36,738 nt of DNA from Paracoccaceae bacterium. Its GTDB lineage: Bacteria; Pseudomonadota; Alphaproteobacteria; Rhodobacterales; Rhodobacteraceae. The position numbers were made by a program, and so were the translations under genes. Below the pieces are notes generated by a model that ran no database searches, had not been told where the DNA came from, and saw only the letters and a program-made list of their open reading frames with translations. Location of the stretch: positions 1 through 36,738 of the forward strand of contig JAOTXT010000045.1 in the NCBI GenBank assembly GCA_029862205.1, read 5' to 3'. Below, in pieces: positions 1 through 8,532 of the stretch; position 1 is the first letter of the stretch; each line of letters starts with the position of its first letter.

Positions 1-1288
1 CGACCCCCGAGCCGAGCGCGATCGGCAGATAGATCAGGCCAAAGCTCGCCGCCGCGATCGCCGCGACGAAAAGCCCGGCGGCCAGCCAGGCCCGGCCGCT
101 TTGCGTCACGCTGAGGCCACGCTCGGCCAGCGGCAGACAACCGAGCCATTGGGTGACTTCCGGCAAACGCTCGGTCGGCCCGAGCAGCAGGAGAATATCA
201 CCCACCTCGACCGTTGTGCGCCGCACGCGCTCGCGAATGCGCCGGCCCCGCCGCGAGATCCCCAACAACGTCACGCCCCGGGTGCGCAGCAATTGCAATG
301 ACAGCGCCGAGCGGCCGGTGATCAAGCCCTGCTCGGTCGCCACCACCTCAATCAGGCTCGACCCCTCGCCCGCCGCCTCGATCTGATGAAGCTTTTCGCC
401 ATGATATTCCAACTTCAGCGCGTTCTTGAATTCGTCGATCGCCTCCGGCGCCGCCTCGACCACCAGCGCATCTCCCGCCTGGAGGACGTTGTGGCGGGCC
501 GCGCCGTAAAGCCGCCTGCCCGCGCGCACCAGACCGATGATCGCCGCATCGGCCTTCTCGGCCTCTTCGTAAAGCTCGGCGACCCGCTTGCCGATCACGT
601 CGGATTCGTCCGGCACACGAATCTCGGCCACATAGTCCTGCAACTCGAAAAGCTTCGCCGCCGAGCCCGCGCTGTCCGCGCTTTTCGGGATCAGCCGCCA
701 GCCGACCAGCGCGACAAAGGCCAGCCCCGCCAAGGCGCAGACCAGGCCAACAGGCGCGAAATCGAACATCAGGAACGGCTCGCCCAGCGCCTCTCCCCGA
801 TAGCTGGCGATGATGATGTTAGGCGGTGTGCCGATCAGCGTCACCAGCCCGCCCAGAATGGTCGCGAACGAGAGCGGCATCAGCGTCAGGCCCGGATTGC
901 GCTTGGCCTTGAAGGCGGTCTGTATATCGACCGGCATCAGAAGCGCCAGCGCAGCGACGTTGTTCATGAAGGCCGAAAGCGCCGCCCCCACCCCGCCCAT
1001 GATCGCGATATGGGCGCCCAGCGACCGCGAGGCATCGACCAGGCTCCTGGTGATCACGTGAATAGCGCCCGAATTCGTCAGCCCGCGCGAGACGACCAGC
1101 ACCAGGGCGACGATCACGGTGGCCGGATGGCCAAAGCCCGAGAACGCCAGGTCCTTCGGAACCGCCCCGGCGATCACCGCGACCACCAAGGCGGTGAAGG
1201 CGACAAGGTCGTAGCGCCAGCGGCCCCAGAGCAGCAGCGCAAAGACGGCCGCGAAGAGGCCGAACAGCAAAACCTGGTCGCTGGTCAC
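1..1288 (-). CDS. SLC13-family permease with RCK_C (TrkA-C) domains, 3' end cut by window
   Basis: This is an inner-membrane ion-coupled anion transporter of the SLC13/DASS type; the substrate cannot be read from sequence. About 429 codons are visible, starting at GTG 1288 with a G-rich Shine-Dalgarno stretch just upstream, and the frame runs off the left edge. The N-terminal half is a string of hydrophobic helices. It contains the family motifs FMNNVAALALLMP (about residues 109-121) and GTPPN followed by a run of Ile (about 150-157). The middle carries two soluble RCK_C-like modules (roughly residues 205-290 and 300-385), recognisable by VIGKRVAELY and GDALVVEA and by GVTLLGISRRG and GDILLLLGP. 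Membrane helices then resume. The domain order helices-RCK_C-RCK_C-helices is typical of the subfamily often mis-called potassium transporter TrkA. It is co-directional with the methyltransferase upstream (83-bp gap). Confidence 0.9.
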   Translation of the reverse strand, partial: MTSDQVLLFGLFAAVFALLLWGRWRYDLVAFTALVVAVIAGAVPKDLAFSGFGHPATVIVALVLVVSRGLTNSGAIHVITRSLVDASRSLGAHIAIMGGVGAALSAFMNNVAALALLMPVDIQTAFKAKRNPGLTLMPLSFATILGGLVTLIGTPPNIIIASYRGEALGEPFLMFDFAPVGLVCALAGLAFVALVGWRLIPKSADSAGSAAKLFELQDYVAEIRVPDESDVIGKRVAELYEEAEKADAAIIGLVRAGRRLYGAARHNVLQAGDALVVEAAPEAIDEFKNALKLEYHGEKLHQIEAAGEGSSLIEVVATEQGLITGRSALSLQLLRTRGVTLLGISRRGRRIRERVRRTTVEVGDILLLLGPTERLPEVTQWLGCLPLAERGLSVTQSGRAWLAAGLFVAAIAAASFGLIYLPIALGSGV

Positions 1289-1371
1289 GTCAATCGCCCC
1301 CCGGGTCAAAACCGAGGGTCAATAACAACGCTATGGAGGGCCGATGACAAGACCCCGCACGCCGCCGGTGC

Positions 1372-2226
1372 CTACATCCTGACCAGTGCCGCGAGACTAG
1401 TGTTGTTCGTGCCCGGCATGGTGGTCCACGGCAAGGGGCTGAACGGCACGATGCCTATCGATGGGTTCTCTCGGCTGAGGCGGTCGAAGGCAAGGTATGG
1501 GCCTTGAACGACTTGCAGATCAGGGAAAAGACGCGTCCCGTTCGGGAAATAGTCATGCAGAATGATCTGCCCGCCTGGGTTAAGTCGGCCGAGCGCCCAG
1601 GCGACTTCCCGATAGACCGCCGAGGCCGCGTGGTCGCCGTCAAGGAAAATCAGATCGTAGGTGTCCTGCTGCCCGGCCATGAATTCGGTCGAGGGTTCGG
1701 CCACAAACTCGACATGGCCCGAAAGGCCCAAGGCCTTCGCGATCTCGGCCGGCGGCATTTTCAGGCCCGCCTGACGCCAAGCGCCGCCATCGCCGTTCAC
1801 GTCGATGATATCAACCGTCGTGATCCGGCCCGCACCGTTACGCGCCAGGGCCTGAGCCAGGTAGTAGGTCGACATGCCAAGATGGGTCCCGAATTCCAGC
1901 ACCGATTTCGGTTGGAAATGACGGACCAGCCGGTAAAGCGCCCGCCGGTCACCGGCACTGACGGCCGAGCCGATCCGGCCCTCGGTCGCCTGGCGCACGA
2001 TCGCCCCGTGATCCGCCTCCCAATCGCTGTCGAGAGGCGATTGCGCGGCAAAGATCACGCTATGGTCAAAAAGCGTCGACGCGATCAGGGCAGAGGGCTC
2101 GAAGTCCAGATCGGGCACCAGGTCAAGGGCCCGCTTCTCACGCCGTCGCAGCACCGCCTCGATCGCAATCTGCGGCAAGATCCGCTTGGCCAATGTCTTG
2201 GTGATGCTCGGCATCCCAACACCCAT
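1372..2226 (-). CDS. Class I SAM-dependent methyltransferase (Methyltransf_24-like)
   Basis: This is a predicted cytosolic O- or N-methyltransferase of 284 aa; the substrate is unknown. The Rossmann core begins at VLEFGTHLGMSTYYLA (about residues 113-128), the SAM-binding motif I. It is followed by an acidic strand end (ITTVDIIDV) and the motif-IV-like LIFLDGDHAASAVYREV, where the Asp-Gly-Asp-His resembles metal/substrate positions of Methyltransf_24 and cephalosporin-hydroxylase-like families. GGQIILHDYFPNG follows. The N-terminal 100 residues and the C-terminal tail match nothing I recognise. The start could be the ATG at 2226 or the in-frame ATG at 2214, and neither has a strong ribosome site. 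It lies 53 bp downstream of ppa on the same strand and may be read through from it. Family assignment is firm; function is not. Confidence 0.8.
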   Translation of the reverse strand: MGVGMPSITKTLAKRILPQIAIEAVLRRREKRALDLVPDLDFEPSALIASTLFDHSVIFAAQSPLDSDWEADHGAIVRQATEGRIGSAVSAGDRRALYRLVRHFQPKSVLEFGTHLGMSTYYLAQALARNGAGRITTVDIIDVNGDGGAWRQAGLKMPPAEIAKALGLSGHVEFVAEPSTEFMAGQQDTYDLIFLDGDHAASAVYREVAWALGRLNPGGQIILHDYFPNGTRLFPDLQVVQGPYLAFDRLSRENPSIGIVPFSPLPWTTMPGTNNTSLAALVRM

Positions 2227-2279
2227 TCTATAACCCGCGATCCGTCGCTAGCGGGTTTGGCGGGCGGGCGCAACGCGGC

Positions 2280-2801
2280 TCAGGCCTTCGCCATTGCCTC
2301 CGTGATCATCCGCTTGGCCTCGTCCGCGTCTCCCCACCGTTCGATCTTGGCCCACTTGTCCCCTTCCAGGTCCTTGTAGTGGGCGAAGAAATGCTCGATC
2401 TGGTTGACCGTGATCTCGGGCAGGTCGGTGTAATTCTGGATCGCCTCGTAGCGCCGCGAAATCTGACTGGTCGGCACCGCGATGATCTTTTCGTCGCCTC
2501 CCGCCTCGTCGGTCATGATTAGGACACCGATCGGACGGCAAGCGAGCACCGCGCCGGGCAGAATGGGCCTCGTATTCGCGACCAGGACATCCACCGGATC
2601 CCCATCCTCCGAAAGCGTGTGCGGGATGAAGCCGTAATTCCCCGGATAGCGCATTGGCGTGTAGAGGAACCGGTCCACGACCATTGTGCCCGCTTCCTTG
2701 TCGAGTTCGTATTTGATCGGCTCGCCACCGACCGGAACTTCGATGATGACATTCACGATCTCCGGCGGGTTCGACCCGACCGGGATGGCATTGACGCGCA
2801 T
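2280..2801 (-). CDS. ppa: Inorganic pyrophosphatase, soluble family I
   Basis: This enzyme hydrolyses cytosolic pyrophosphate to two phosphates, pulling biosynthetic reactions forward. It is 173 aa, the usual length of bacterial family I enzymes. The signature DGDPVDVLV carries the metal-binding aspartates. Other expected elements are [11 protein letters not shown], the [10 protein letters not shown] loop and [17 protein letters not shown] near the C terminus with the substrate-binding Tyr-Lys. The start is ATG 2801, because GGGAGGA lies directly upstream and the homologous N terminus MRVNAIPVG begins there; the open frame continues 18 codons further upstream. It is divergently oriented to the membrane pyrophosphatase gene across a 288-bp intergenic region. 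Confidence 0.96.
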   Translation of the reverse strand: MRVNAIPVGSNPPEIVNVIIEVPVGGEPIKYELDKEAGTMVVDRFLYTPMRYPGNYGFIPHTLSEDGDPVDVLVANTRPILPGAVLACRPIGVLIMTDEAGGDEKIIAVPTSQISRRYEAIQNYTDLPEITVNQIEHFFAHYKDLEGDKWAKIERWGDADEAKRMITEAMAKA

Positions 2802-2864
2802 GGACCTGTCCTCCCTCACGGCCCGCCGGACGGGGTGCGCACGGCATCCCATCACCGGCGGTCT

Positions 2865-2879
2865 GAACGCGGATCGAAC
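2865..2879. promoter_or_regulatory. GAAC-N7-GAAC direct repeat, possible LexA-type box upstream of ppa
   Basis: GAAC, seven bases and GAAC lie 64 bp upstream of the ppa start. This is the reverse complement of the GTTC-N7-GTTC form known for alphaproteobacterial SOS boxes. The match is exact. A motif with only eight fixed bases is expected about once by chance in a window this size, so it is recorded as a weak candidate. Confidence 0.25.
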
Positions 2880-2901
2880 TTGCCATTCCGGCCCTATTGC
2901 T

Positions 2902-2916
2902 GCAATGCAACATTGC
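2902..2916. promoter_or_regulatory. Perfect inverted repeat GCAATG-CAA-CATTGC, possible PhaR-like operator
   Basis: A 6-3-6 perfect inverted repeat lies in the divergent ppa/hppA region. The subsequence TGCAATGCAACA (2901-2912) fits the PhaR consensus TGCRNYGCASMA, as I recall it from Bradyrhizobium work, at 11 of 12 positions. PhaR controls polyhydroxyalkanoate genes, and a PHA synthase is encoded elsewhere in this window. The link is an inference. Confidence 0.3.
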
Positions 2917-2937
2917 GCCGCAGTGTGATGGCTGTGG

Positions 2938-2954
2938 ATTAACGTACTGTTAAT
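2938..2954. promoter_or_regulatory. Perfect inverted repeat ATTAAC-N5-GTTAAT in ppa/hppA intergenic region
   Basis: A 6-5-6 AT-rich palindrome lies between the divergent pyrophosphatase genes, about 136 bp upstream of hppA. The spacing and symmetry suit a dimeric regulator. No specific regulator is recognised. Confidence 0.3.
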
Positions 2955-3089
2955 TCAGGGAAATGCGCAGTTAATGACCGCCGGGCCCGCGCGAGCGGAA
3001 CCGAAACCGCGTCGAATGGACGCAAACCCTTGCCACTGCGGCATTTCTGGGCGAAAAAGCGCCGCCGGTTTCATTGAGGGAGGGAATCA

Positions 3090-5222
3090 ATGCTCAGTTT
3101 CGTGATCATCCTGTGCGGTCTCGCATCCATCGCCTATGGCATTTGGGCGATCAAGTCGGTGCTGGCCGCGGATGCCGGCAACGAGCGGATGCAAGAGATC
3201 GCCGCGGCGATCCAGGAAGGCGCTCAGGCCTACCTGACCCGCCAATACACGACCATCGCCATCGCGGGTGTCGTGATCTTCTTCCTCGTGGCCTATTTGC
3301 TGGGCGTGACCGTGGCGATCGGCTTCTTGATCGGTGCGGTGCTGTCGGGGGCGGCGGGCTTCATTGGTATGCTGGTTTCGGTGCGCGCCAATGTGCGCAC
3401 GGCGCAGGCAGCATCGAAGAGCTTAGGCGAGGGCCTGGAGATCGCGTTCAAGTCGGGCGCGGTGACCGGACTTTTGGTTGCGGGCCTGGCGCTTTTGGGC
3501 GTGGCGGTCTACTTCACCATCCTGACCGGACCGATGGATTATGAGGTCGCCGACCGTACAGTGATCGATGCCCTGGTGGCTCTGGGCTTCGGCGCCTCGC
3601 TGATCTCGATCTTCGCACGTCTGGGCGGCGGCATCTTCACCAAGGGCGCCGACGTTGGCGGCGACCTTGTGGGCAAGGTCGAGGCTGGCATCCCCGAGGA
3701 CGACCCGCGCAATCCGGCGACCATCGCCGACAACGTGGGCGACAACGTGGGCGACTGTGCCGGCATGGCGGCCGATCTGTTCGAGACTTATGCGGTGACG
3801 GTCGTGGCCACCATGGTGCTCGCCTCGATCTATTTCTCCGGTCCGCTCGAAGAAGCTTCAATGATGTATCCGCTGGCGATCGGCGCGGCCTGCGTGGTGA
3901 CCTCGATCATCGGCACATTCTTCGTCAAGCTGGGCGCAAGCCAGTCGATCATGGGCGCGCTCTACAAGGGCTTCATCGCCACCGGAATTCTGTCGCTGAT
4001 CGCGCTCTACCCAGTCACCGCGATGATCTTCCCGGACGGCATGTCGACCGTGTTCGAGACGCCGGGCGCCACATTCACGGCGATGGCCCTGTTCTGGTGC
4101 GGCGTCGCGGGCCTGGTCGTGACGACGCTGATCATCGTCATCACCGAATATTACACCGGCACCGGCTACCGCCCCGTGCGCTCGGTGGCCCAGTCCTCGG
4201 TCACCGGCCACGGCACCAACGTAATCCAGGGCCTGGCGATCTCGCTCGAATCGACCGCGCTGCCGGCGCTGGTTATCATCGCCGGGATCATCGTCACCTT
4301 CCAGCTTGCGGGCCTGTTCGGCATCGCCATCGCGGTCACCACCATGCTGGCGCTGGCGGGCGTAGTGGTGGCGCTCGACGCCTTCGGCCCGGTCACCGAC
4401 AACGCCGGCGGCATCGCCGAGATGGCCAACCTGCCGGAAGACGTGCGCAAGACCACCGACGCGCTCGACGCGGTCGGCAACACCACCAAGGCGGTGACGA
4501 AGGGCTATGCCATCGGCTCGGCGGGCCTCGGCGCGCTGGTGCTGTTCGCGGCCTACACCCAAGACCTGGCCTTCTTCTCGGCCAACGCGGCGCCGGGATC
4601 CTATTTCGAGGGGGTCACGGTCGACTTCTCGCTGGCCAACCCCTACGTGGTGGCGGGCTTGTTCTTCGGCGGGCTGTTGCCGTTCCTTTTCGGCGGCATT
4701 GCGATGACCGCGGTCGGCCGGGCGGCCAGCGCGGTGGTCGAGGAGGTCCGGCGCCAGTTCAAGGAAAAACCGGGCATCATGGAGGGCACCGAAAAGCCGG
4801 ATTACGGCCGCGCCGTCGACATGCTGACCCGGGCGGCGATCAAGGAGATGATCGTCCCCTCGATGCTGCCGGTTTTGTCGCCGATTTTCGTATACTTCGT
4901 GGTCTCGGCCATCGCGGGCAAGGGCGCCGGGTTCTCGGCGCTGGGCGCGATGCTGCTGGGCGTGATCATCACCGGGCTTTTCGTTGCGATCTCGATGACC
5001 TCGGGCGGCGGCGCCTGGGACAACGCCAAGAAGATCATCGAGGACAGCTTCACCGACAAGGACGGCAATGTGCACGAGAAGGGCTCCGAGGCCCACAAGG
5101 CCGCGGTCACCGGCGACACGGTGGGCGATCCCTACAAGGACACCGCTGGACCTGCCGTGAACCCGATGATCAAGATCACCAACATCGTGGCGCTCTTGCT
5201 GCTGGCGGTGCTGGCGCACTGA
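3090..5222 (+). CDS. hppA: K+-independent proton-translocating membrane pyrophosphatase
   Basis: This integral inner-membrane pump couples pyrophosphate hydrolysis to H+ export. It is 710 aa with about 16 hydrophobic segments, the normal family size. The start ATG 3090 follows a strong GAGGGAGGG. The substrate-binding loop [18 protein letters not shown] with [20 protein letters not shown] is present, as is the C-terminal GGAWDNAKK and [15 protein letters not shown]. The motif GNTTKA has Lys at residue 467 (codon 4488-4490). Lys there marks the K+-independent type II enzymes, whereas K+-dependent ones have Ala. It is divergent from soluble ppa, so the two enzymes compete for one substrate, one conserving the energy. 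A strong hairpin terminator follows at 5249. Confidence 0.97.
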   Translation: MLSFVIILCGLASIAYGIWAIKSVLAADAGNERMQEIAAAIQEGAQAYLTRQYTTIAIAGVVIFFLVAYLLGVTVAIGFLIGAVLSGAAGFIGMLVSVRANVRTAQAASKSLGEGLEIAFKSGAVTGLLVAGLALLGVAVYFTILTGPMDYEVADRTVIDALVALGFGASLISIFARLGGGIFTKGADVGGDLVGKVEAGIPEDDPRNPATIADNVGDNVGDCAGMAADLFETYAVTVVATMVLASIYFSGPLEEASMMYPLAIGAACVVTSIIGTFFVKLGASQSIMGALYKGFIATGILSLIALYPVTAMIFPDGMSTVFETPGATFTAMALFWCGVAGLVVTTLIIVITEYYTGTGYRPVRSVAQSSVTGHGTNVIQGLAISLESTALPALVIIAGIIVTFQLAGLFGIAIAVTTMLALAGVVVALDAFGPVTDNAGGIAEMANLPEDVRKTTDALDAVGNTTKAVTKGYAIGSAGLGALVLFAAYTQDLAFFSANAAPGSYFEGVTVDFSLANPYVVAGLFFGGLLPFLFGGIAMTAVGRAASAVVEEVRRQFKEKPGIMEGTEKPDYGRAVDMLTRAAIKEMIVPSMLPVLSPIFVYFVVSAIAGKGAGFSALGAMLLGVIITGLFVAISMTSGGGAWDNAKKIIEDSFTDKDGNVHEKGSEAHKAAVTGDTVGDPYKDTAGPAVNPMIKITNIVALLLLAVLAH

Positions 5223-5248
5223 CGCCGCGACAACGGTGAGAGCTGGAG

Positions 5249-5274
5249 GAGCCCCGCCCCGGCGGGGCTCTTTT
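5249..5274 (+). terminator. Rho-independent terminator after hppA
   Basis: GAGCCCCGCC pairs with GGCGGGGCTC (10 bp of perfect complementarity, of which 8-9 can pair around a small loop) and is followed directly by TTTT. It lies 27 bp after the hppA stop codon. Confidence 0.85.
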
Positions 5275-5391
5275 GCTACCGGGCGACTGAAACAACTGAT
5301 CGTGCAATGATTATGCATGTCTGTTGACCGGCGCATTCCGGACGCGGTTCCGGATCGGAATGAATGCCTGTTCATGACCCGAAGGCGAAGT

Positions 5392-5418
5392 TGATCTTCA
5401 TCATGACGCGTTCTTAGG
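5392..5418 (+). promoter_or_regulatory. Candidate ECF (RpoE/ECF11-type) promoter upstream of the CFA-synthase-like gene
   Basis: TGATC at 5392-5396 is separated by 18 bases from TAGG at 5415-5418. Rhodobacter sphaeroides RpoE (singlet-oxygen ECF11 sigma) promoters are, as I recall, TGATC(C) - about 18 bases - TAAG(A). This site differs at one of the nine core bases. CFA synthase genes are known members of that regulon, so the position is meaningful. It is an inference from a short motif. Confidence 0.45.
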
Positions 5419-5483
5419 TAGAGATGCCATTCTCCACGAGTCGAGCCTGATTGGCCTTCTCGTCGGCATTTGGAATGATAGTC

Positions 5484-6770
5484 ATGCGATGGCTGTTTAG
5501 GGGTAAAATCCACACTGGGACGCTGACCATTAGCGATCCAACCGGTCTTGTCGAAACCTTTCGCGGTTCCGAGGCTGGGCCCGTGGTCACGATCCATCTT
5601 TCCGACCCCAACATCGGTTGGAAAATACTTCTGAACCCGGAGTTGCGCTTTGCCGAAGCCTATATGGACGGCACGATAGAGGTCGTCCAGGGAGATTTGC
5701 GCGACCTGCTAATGCTCCTGCGCTTGAACCGAACCCATATCGATAGCGGCGCTGTAATCGCGCTTTTTAATCGGTTTTTTCGGGCACTGCGCCGATTTCA
5801 CCAGAACAACACCCTTTTGAACGCGCGGCGCAACGCGGCACATCACTACGACTTGGGCAACGACCTCTATCGGCTGTTCCTTGACGAGGACATGCAGTAT
5901 TCGTGTGCCTATTTCGAGACTGGGGACGAGACGCTCGAGCAGGCGCAACTGGCAAAGAAACGCCTCATCGCAGCCAAGCTCAGGCTGGAGCCGGGCCAGC
6001 GGGTGCTTGATATTGGCTGCGGCTGGGGCGGCATGGCGATGTATCTGGCGCAGATGGCCGATGTCGAGGTGCTGGGCGTGACCCTGGCCGCGGAACAGCT
6101 CAAGCTGGCCCGCGAGCGCGCCGAGGCAGCGGGACTGGCCCGCCGGGTCCGCTTCGAACTTCAGGACTACCGCAAGGTGCAGGGGCAATTCGACCGCATC
6201 GTCTCGGTCGGCATGATGGAACATGTGGGGGCGCCCATGCTGGGCACCTATTTCGCGCGCGTCCGCGACCTTCTCGCGCCAGACGGCGTGGCGCTGATCG
6301 ACTCTATCATGATTATGGAGTCACCGGGCATAACGAGCCCCTTTACGCGCAAGTACATCTTCCCTGGTGCCTATCCGCCCTCGCTTTCGGAAACATTCGC
6401 AGCGGTCGAGCGATCCCGTTTGTGGCTTCTCGACTGCGAGGTATGGCGAAAGCACTATGCCTTCACTCTCAAAGAGTGGTCGCGGCGGTTCGCAGCAAGC
6501 CGCAACGTTGCGAAAGCACTTTATGATGAGCGTTTCTGCCGTATGTGGGAATTCTATCTTGCGGGTGCTGAGACTGCATTCTTGGCCGACACGCTCGCGG
6601 TTATGCAGCTCCAGCTTGGACGCGAGCGAGACGCAGTGCCAATTACGCGTGACTACCTCGTCGCGGAAACGAACCAGCTGCATACCAGAGAGGCCCAAAT
6701 TGCCGCCGGCTGGAGCGATGGATATGAAGCTACTGCGCGTCGTGTGCAGATCAAAAATGCCCAAATCTGA
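5484..6770 (+). CDS. Cyclopropane-fatty-acyl-phospholipid synthase family methyltransferase
   Basis: This SAM-dependent enzyme of the CFA synthase family modifies unsaturated acyl chains of membrane phospholipids. It is 428 aa from ATG 5484. ATG 5475 and TTG 5451 are in frame upstream, and ribosome sites are weak for all, so the start is uncertain. An N-terminal lipid-binding-like domain (about residues 10-90) precedes the catalytic domain with SAM motif VLDIGCGWGG (174-183). Bicarbonate ligands known from E. coli Cfa appear as Cys141, Glu246 (MEHVG), Ile275 and Tyr325, but the expected His in LHTIG is Asp273 (LIDSI). The protein is therefore a divergent paralogue and may make something other than plain cyclopropanes. 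The upstream region holds a candidate ECF promoter. Confidence 0.85.
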   Translation: MRWLFRGKIHTGTLTISDPTGLVETFRGSEAGPVVTIHLSDPNIGWKILLNPELRFAEAYMDGTIEVVQGDLRDLLMLLRLNRTHIDSGAVIALFNRFFRALRRFHQNNTLLNARRNAAHHYDLGNDLYRLFLDEDMQYSCAYFETGDETLEQAQLAKKRLIAAKLRLEPGQRVLDIGCGWGGMAMYLAQMADVEVLGVTLAAEQLKLARERAEAAGLARRVRFELQDYRKVQGQFDRIVSVGMMEHVGAPMLGTYFARVRDLLAPDGVALIDSIMIMESPGITSPFTRKYIFPGAYPPSLSETFAAVERSRLWLLDCEVWRKHYAFTLKEWSRRFAASRNVAKALYDERFCRMWEFYLAGAETAFLADTLAVMQLQLGRERDAVPITRDYLVAETNQLHTREAQIAAGWSDGYEATARRVQIKNAQI

Positions 6771-6929
6771 GCTTCCGGAAATGGCACAAAGTGAGCGCCC
6801 AGAGCCGTGCTCAGGAATTTCTGGCAACCGGCACAAAACCGACCCCGTTCGCGAGGCCATTCGTGCCATCTGAAACTCGCTCCAAATCAACATCTTGCAT
6901 TTCCGCGACAATTTGCCACAATAGGTGGC

Positions 6930-7517
6930 ATGAGACTCGTGGTCACCTGCGCCCTTGCTCTCGGCGCCGTAGCGATTTTCGCTGCACCAAAGCCCGCGTG
7001 GCCGGATCGGAATGCGCCATCTCCCATCTCGCTTTCGGCAGAAGCCGCTGCCGAGCGCGATTGGCTGTTTGAGGCGCTGCACACCGCGCCGACCGAGGAG
7101 GCGGGCCGTGCCATCGAGGACCAGATCTGGCGGTTCTGGATGCGCCAGGCGCCCGACCAGATCAGCGCCGAGATCATGGCTCAGGCAATGGACCGGAAGC
7201 GCTGGTATGACTTCGCCGGGGCGATCGAGCATCTGGACCGGCTGGTGGCGCACGCGCCGCAATGGTCGGAAGCCTGGAACCAGCGCGCCGCGGTTTTTTT
7301 CTACCAGGAGAACTACGAGCGTTCGCTGATCGACGCCCAGCGCGTACTCGAGATGGAGCCCATGCATTTCGGTGCGCTCGCCGGAAGGGCCGTGATCCTG
7401 ACCCGGCAGGGCCGGATCGAGCTGGGGCAGCGGGTGCTGCGCGAGGCGCTGGAAATCCATCCCTGGCTGAAAGAACGCTGGATGTTGCTGCCCGAGGCGC
7501 CTGCGCGTCAGTTGTGA
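6930..7517 (+). CDS. Exported TPR-repeat protein
   Basis: This 195-aa protein has an N-terminal signal-peptide-like segment (RLVVTCALALGAVAIFA, residues 2-18) and then two or three tetratricopeptide repeats. These run from about residue 85 (RWYDFAGAIEHLDRLVAHAP) through WSEAWNQRAAVFFYQENYERSLIDAQRVLEMEP and FGALAGRAVILTRQGRIELGQRVLREALEIHP. It probably acts as a periplasmic or membrane-anchored scaffold; no partner can be named. ATG 6930 is chosen because it begins the signal peptide and has AGGTGG just upstream; the open frame extends 41 codons further without homology-like content. The next gene is 63 bp downstream on the same strand. Confidence 0.75.
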   Translation: MRLVVTCALALGAVAIFAAPKPAWPDRNAPSPISLSAEAAAERDWLFEALHTAPTEEAGRAIEDQIWRFWMRQAPDQISAEIMAQAMDRKRWYDFAGAIEHLDRLVAHAPQWSEAWNQRAAVFFYQENYERSLIDAQRVLEMEPMHFGALAGRAVILTRQGRIELGQRVLREALEIHPWLKERWMLLPEAPARQL

Positions 7518-7580
7518 GTGATTGTGCCGCCCCGCCGTCTGCGCTAATCAGCGCCAGGTCACGCCGAGGGGACAGGGCCA

Positions 7581-8441
7581 ATGATCTACAAAAACCCAGA
7601 GGAATATCTGAATGCGCCGCAGAAGGCGGTCGCGCTCTTCGGTATGTCCGGGCTCGGCAAGACCCGCACGGCGGTCATGCTGCGCAACGACGACGACTGG
7701 TTCCACTACTCGGTCGATTACCGCATCGGCACCCGCTACATGGGCGAGCACATCGTCGACAATTTCAAACGCGAGGCGATGCGTAACCCGTTCTTGCGCC
7801 AGCTCCTGCGCCGGGACTCGATTTACATCGCCTCGAATATCTCGTTCGAGAACCTGGCACCCCTCTCGACCTATCTCGGTAAGCCCGGCGACCCAGAGAA
7901 AGGTGGCATTCCCTTCGAGGAATATATCCGCCGCCAACGCCAGCACCGGGATGCGGAAATCAAGTCTCTGAAGGATACGGTGCTCTTCATCGAAAAGGCG
8001 CGTGACATCTACGGCTACGCGCATTTTCTGTGCGACACGGGCGGGTCGCTGTGTGAGGTGGTCGATCCGGACAATCCTTCAGATCCGGTGCTCAAGCGGC
8101 TGGGCGCCCACGTGCTGATGGTGCAGATCCGGGGCACCAGGGCGTTGGCGGACGAGCTGGTCGCCCGGTTCGAGAAAGACCCGAAGCCGATGTATTACCC
8201 GGAGCCGCTCCTCCGAGACCTCTGGGAGGAGTATCTAGAAAACGAGGGATTGGCCGAGGGCGAGGTCGACCCCGATGCTTTCGTCTCGTGGGGTTTCCGG
8301 CGGCTGGTCGAGTACCGGATTCCGCGATACGAGGCGATCGCGCGGAACTGGGGCGTCACGGTGGAAGCCGCCGAAATCGAGGCATTGGAGGACCCTGAGG
8401 ACTTCGATGCCCTAATCGCCGAGGCAATCCGGCGCCGCTGA
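7581..8441 (+). CDS. P-loop ATPase, uncharacterised, upstream of metA
   Basis: This 286-aa soluble protein has a clean Walker A motif GMSGLGKT at residues 21-28. The following acidic stretch (NDDDWFHYSVDYRIGTRYMG) resembles nucleotide-kinase-like P-loop proteins. A Walker-B-like hydrophobic strand is HFLCDTGGSLCEVVD at about residues 149-163. The C-terminal third is rich in Glu and Asp. No named family is recognised beyond P-loop NTPase, and the role is unknown. It lies 91 bp upstream of metA on the same strand, so the two may be co-transcribed. ATG 7581 is preceded by GGGGACAGGG. Confidence 0.7.
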   Translation: MIYKNPEEYLNAPQKAVALFGMSGLGKTRTAVMLRNDDDWFHYSVDYRIGTRYMGEHIVDNFKREAMRNPFLRQLLRRDSIYIASNISFENLAPLSTYLGKPGDPEKGGIPFEEYIRRQRQHRDAEIKSLKDTVLFIEKARDIYGYAHFLCDTGGSLCEVVDPDNPSDPVLKRLGAHVLMVQIRGTRALADELVARFEKDPKPMYYPEPLLRDLWEEYLENEGLAEGEVDPDAFVSWGFRRLVEYRIPRYEAIARNWGVTVEAAEIEALEDPEDFDALIAEAIRRR

Positions 8442-8532
8442 GCGCGCGAAGTCGTGACCTGCCAAATGCTTGCGCGATAAGCGCCGCGCCTTTATCTCAA
8501 CCGTCTCTGCAACCGAGAAATGGCGCGAAGCG

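Noticed and set aside
3858-5597. Long minus-strand open frame (579 codons) opposite hppA
   Set aside because: It is antisense to the intact hppA, rich in Arg/His/Gly with no domain, and crosses a terminator. It is an artefact of high GC.
8442-8532. SAM-II riboswitch before metA
   Set aside because: SAM-II is common before metA in alphaproteobacteria and the sequence has a loosely similar GTGA..TG and GCTTGC. However, the conserved core around CGTTAAA and TCGCTAAA is missing.
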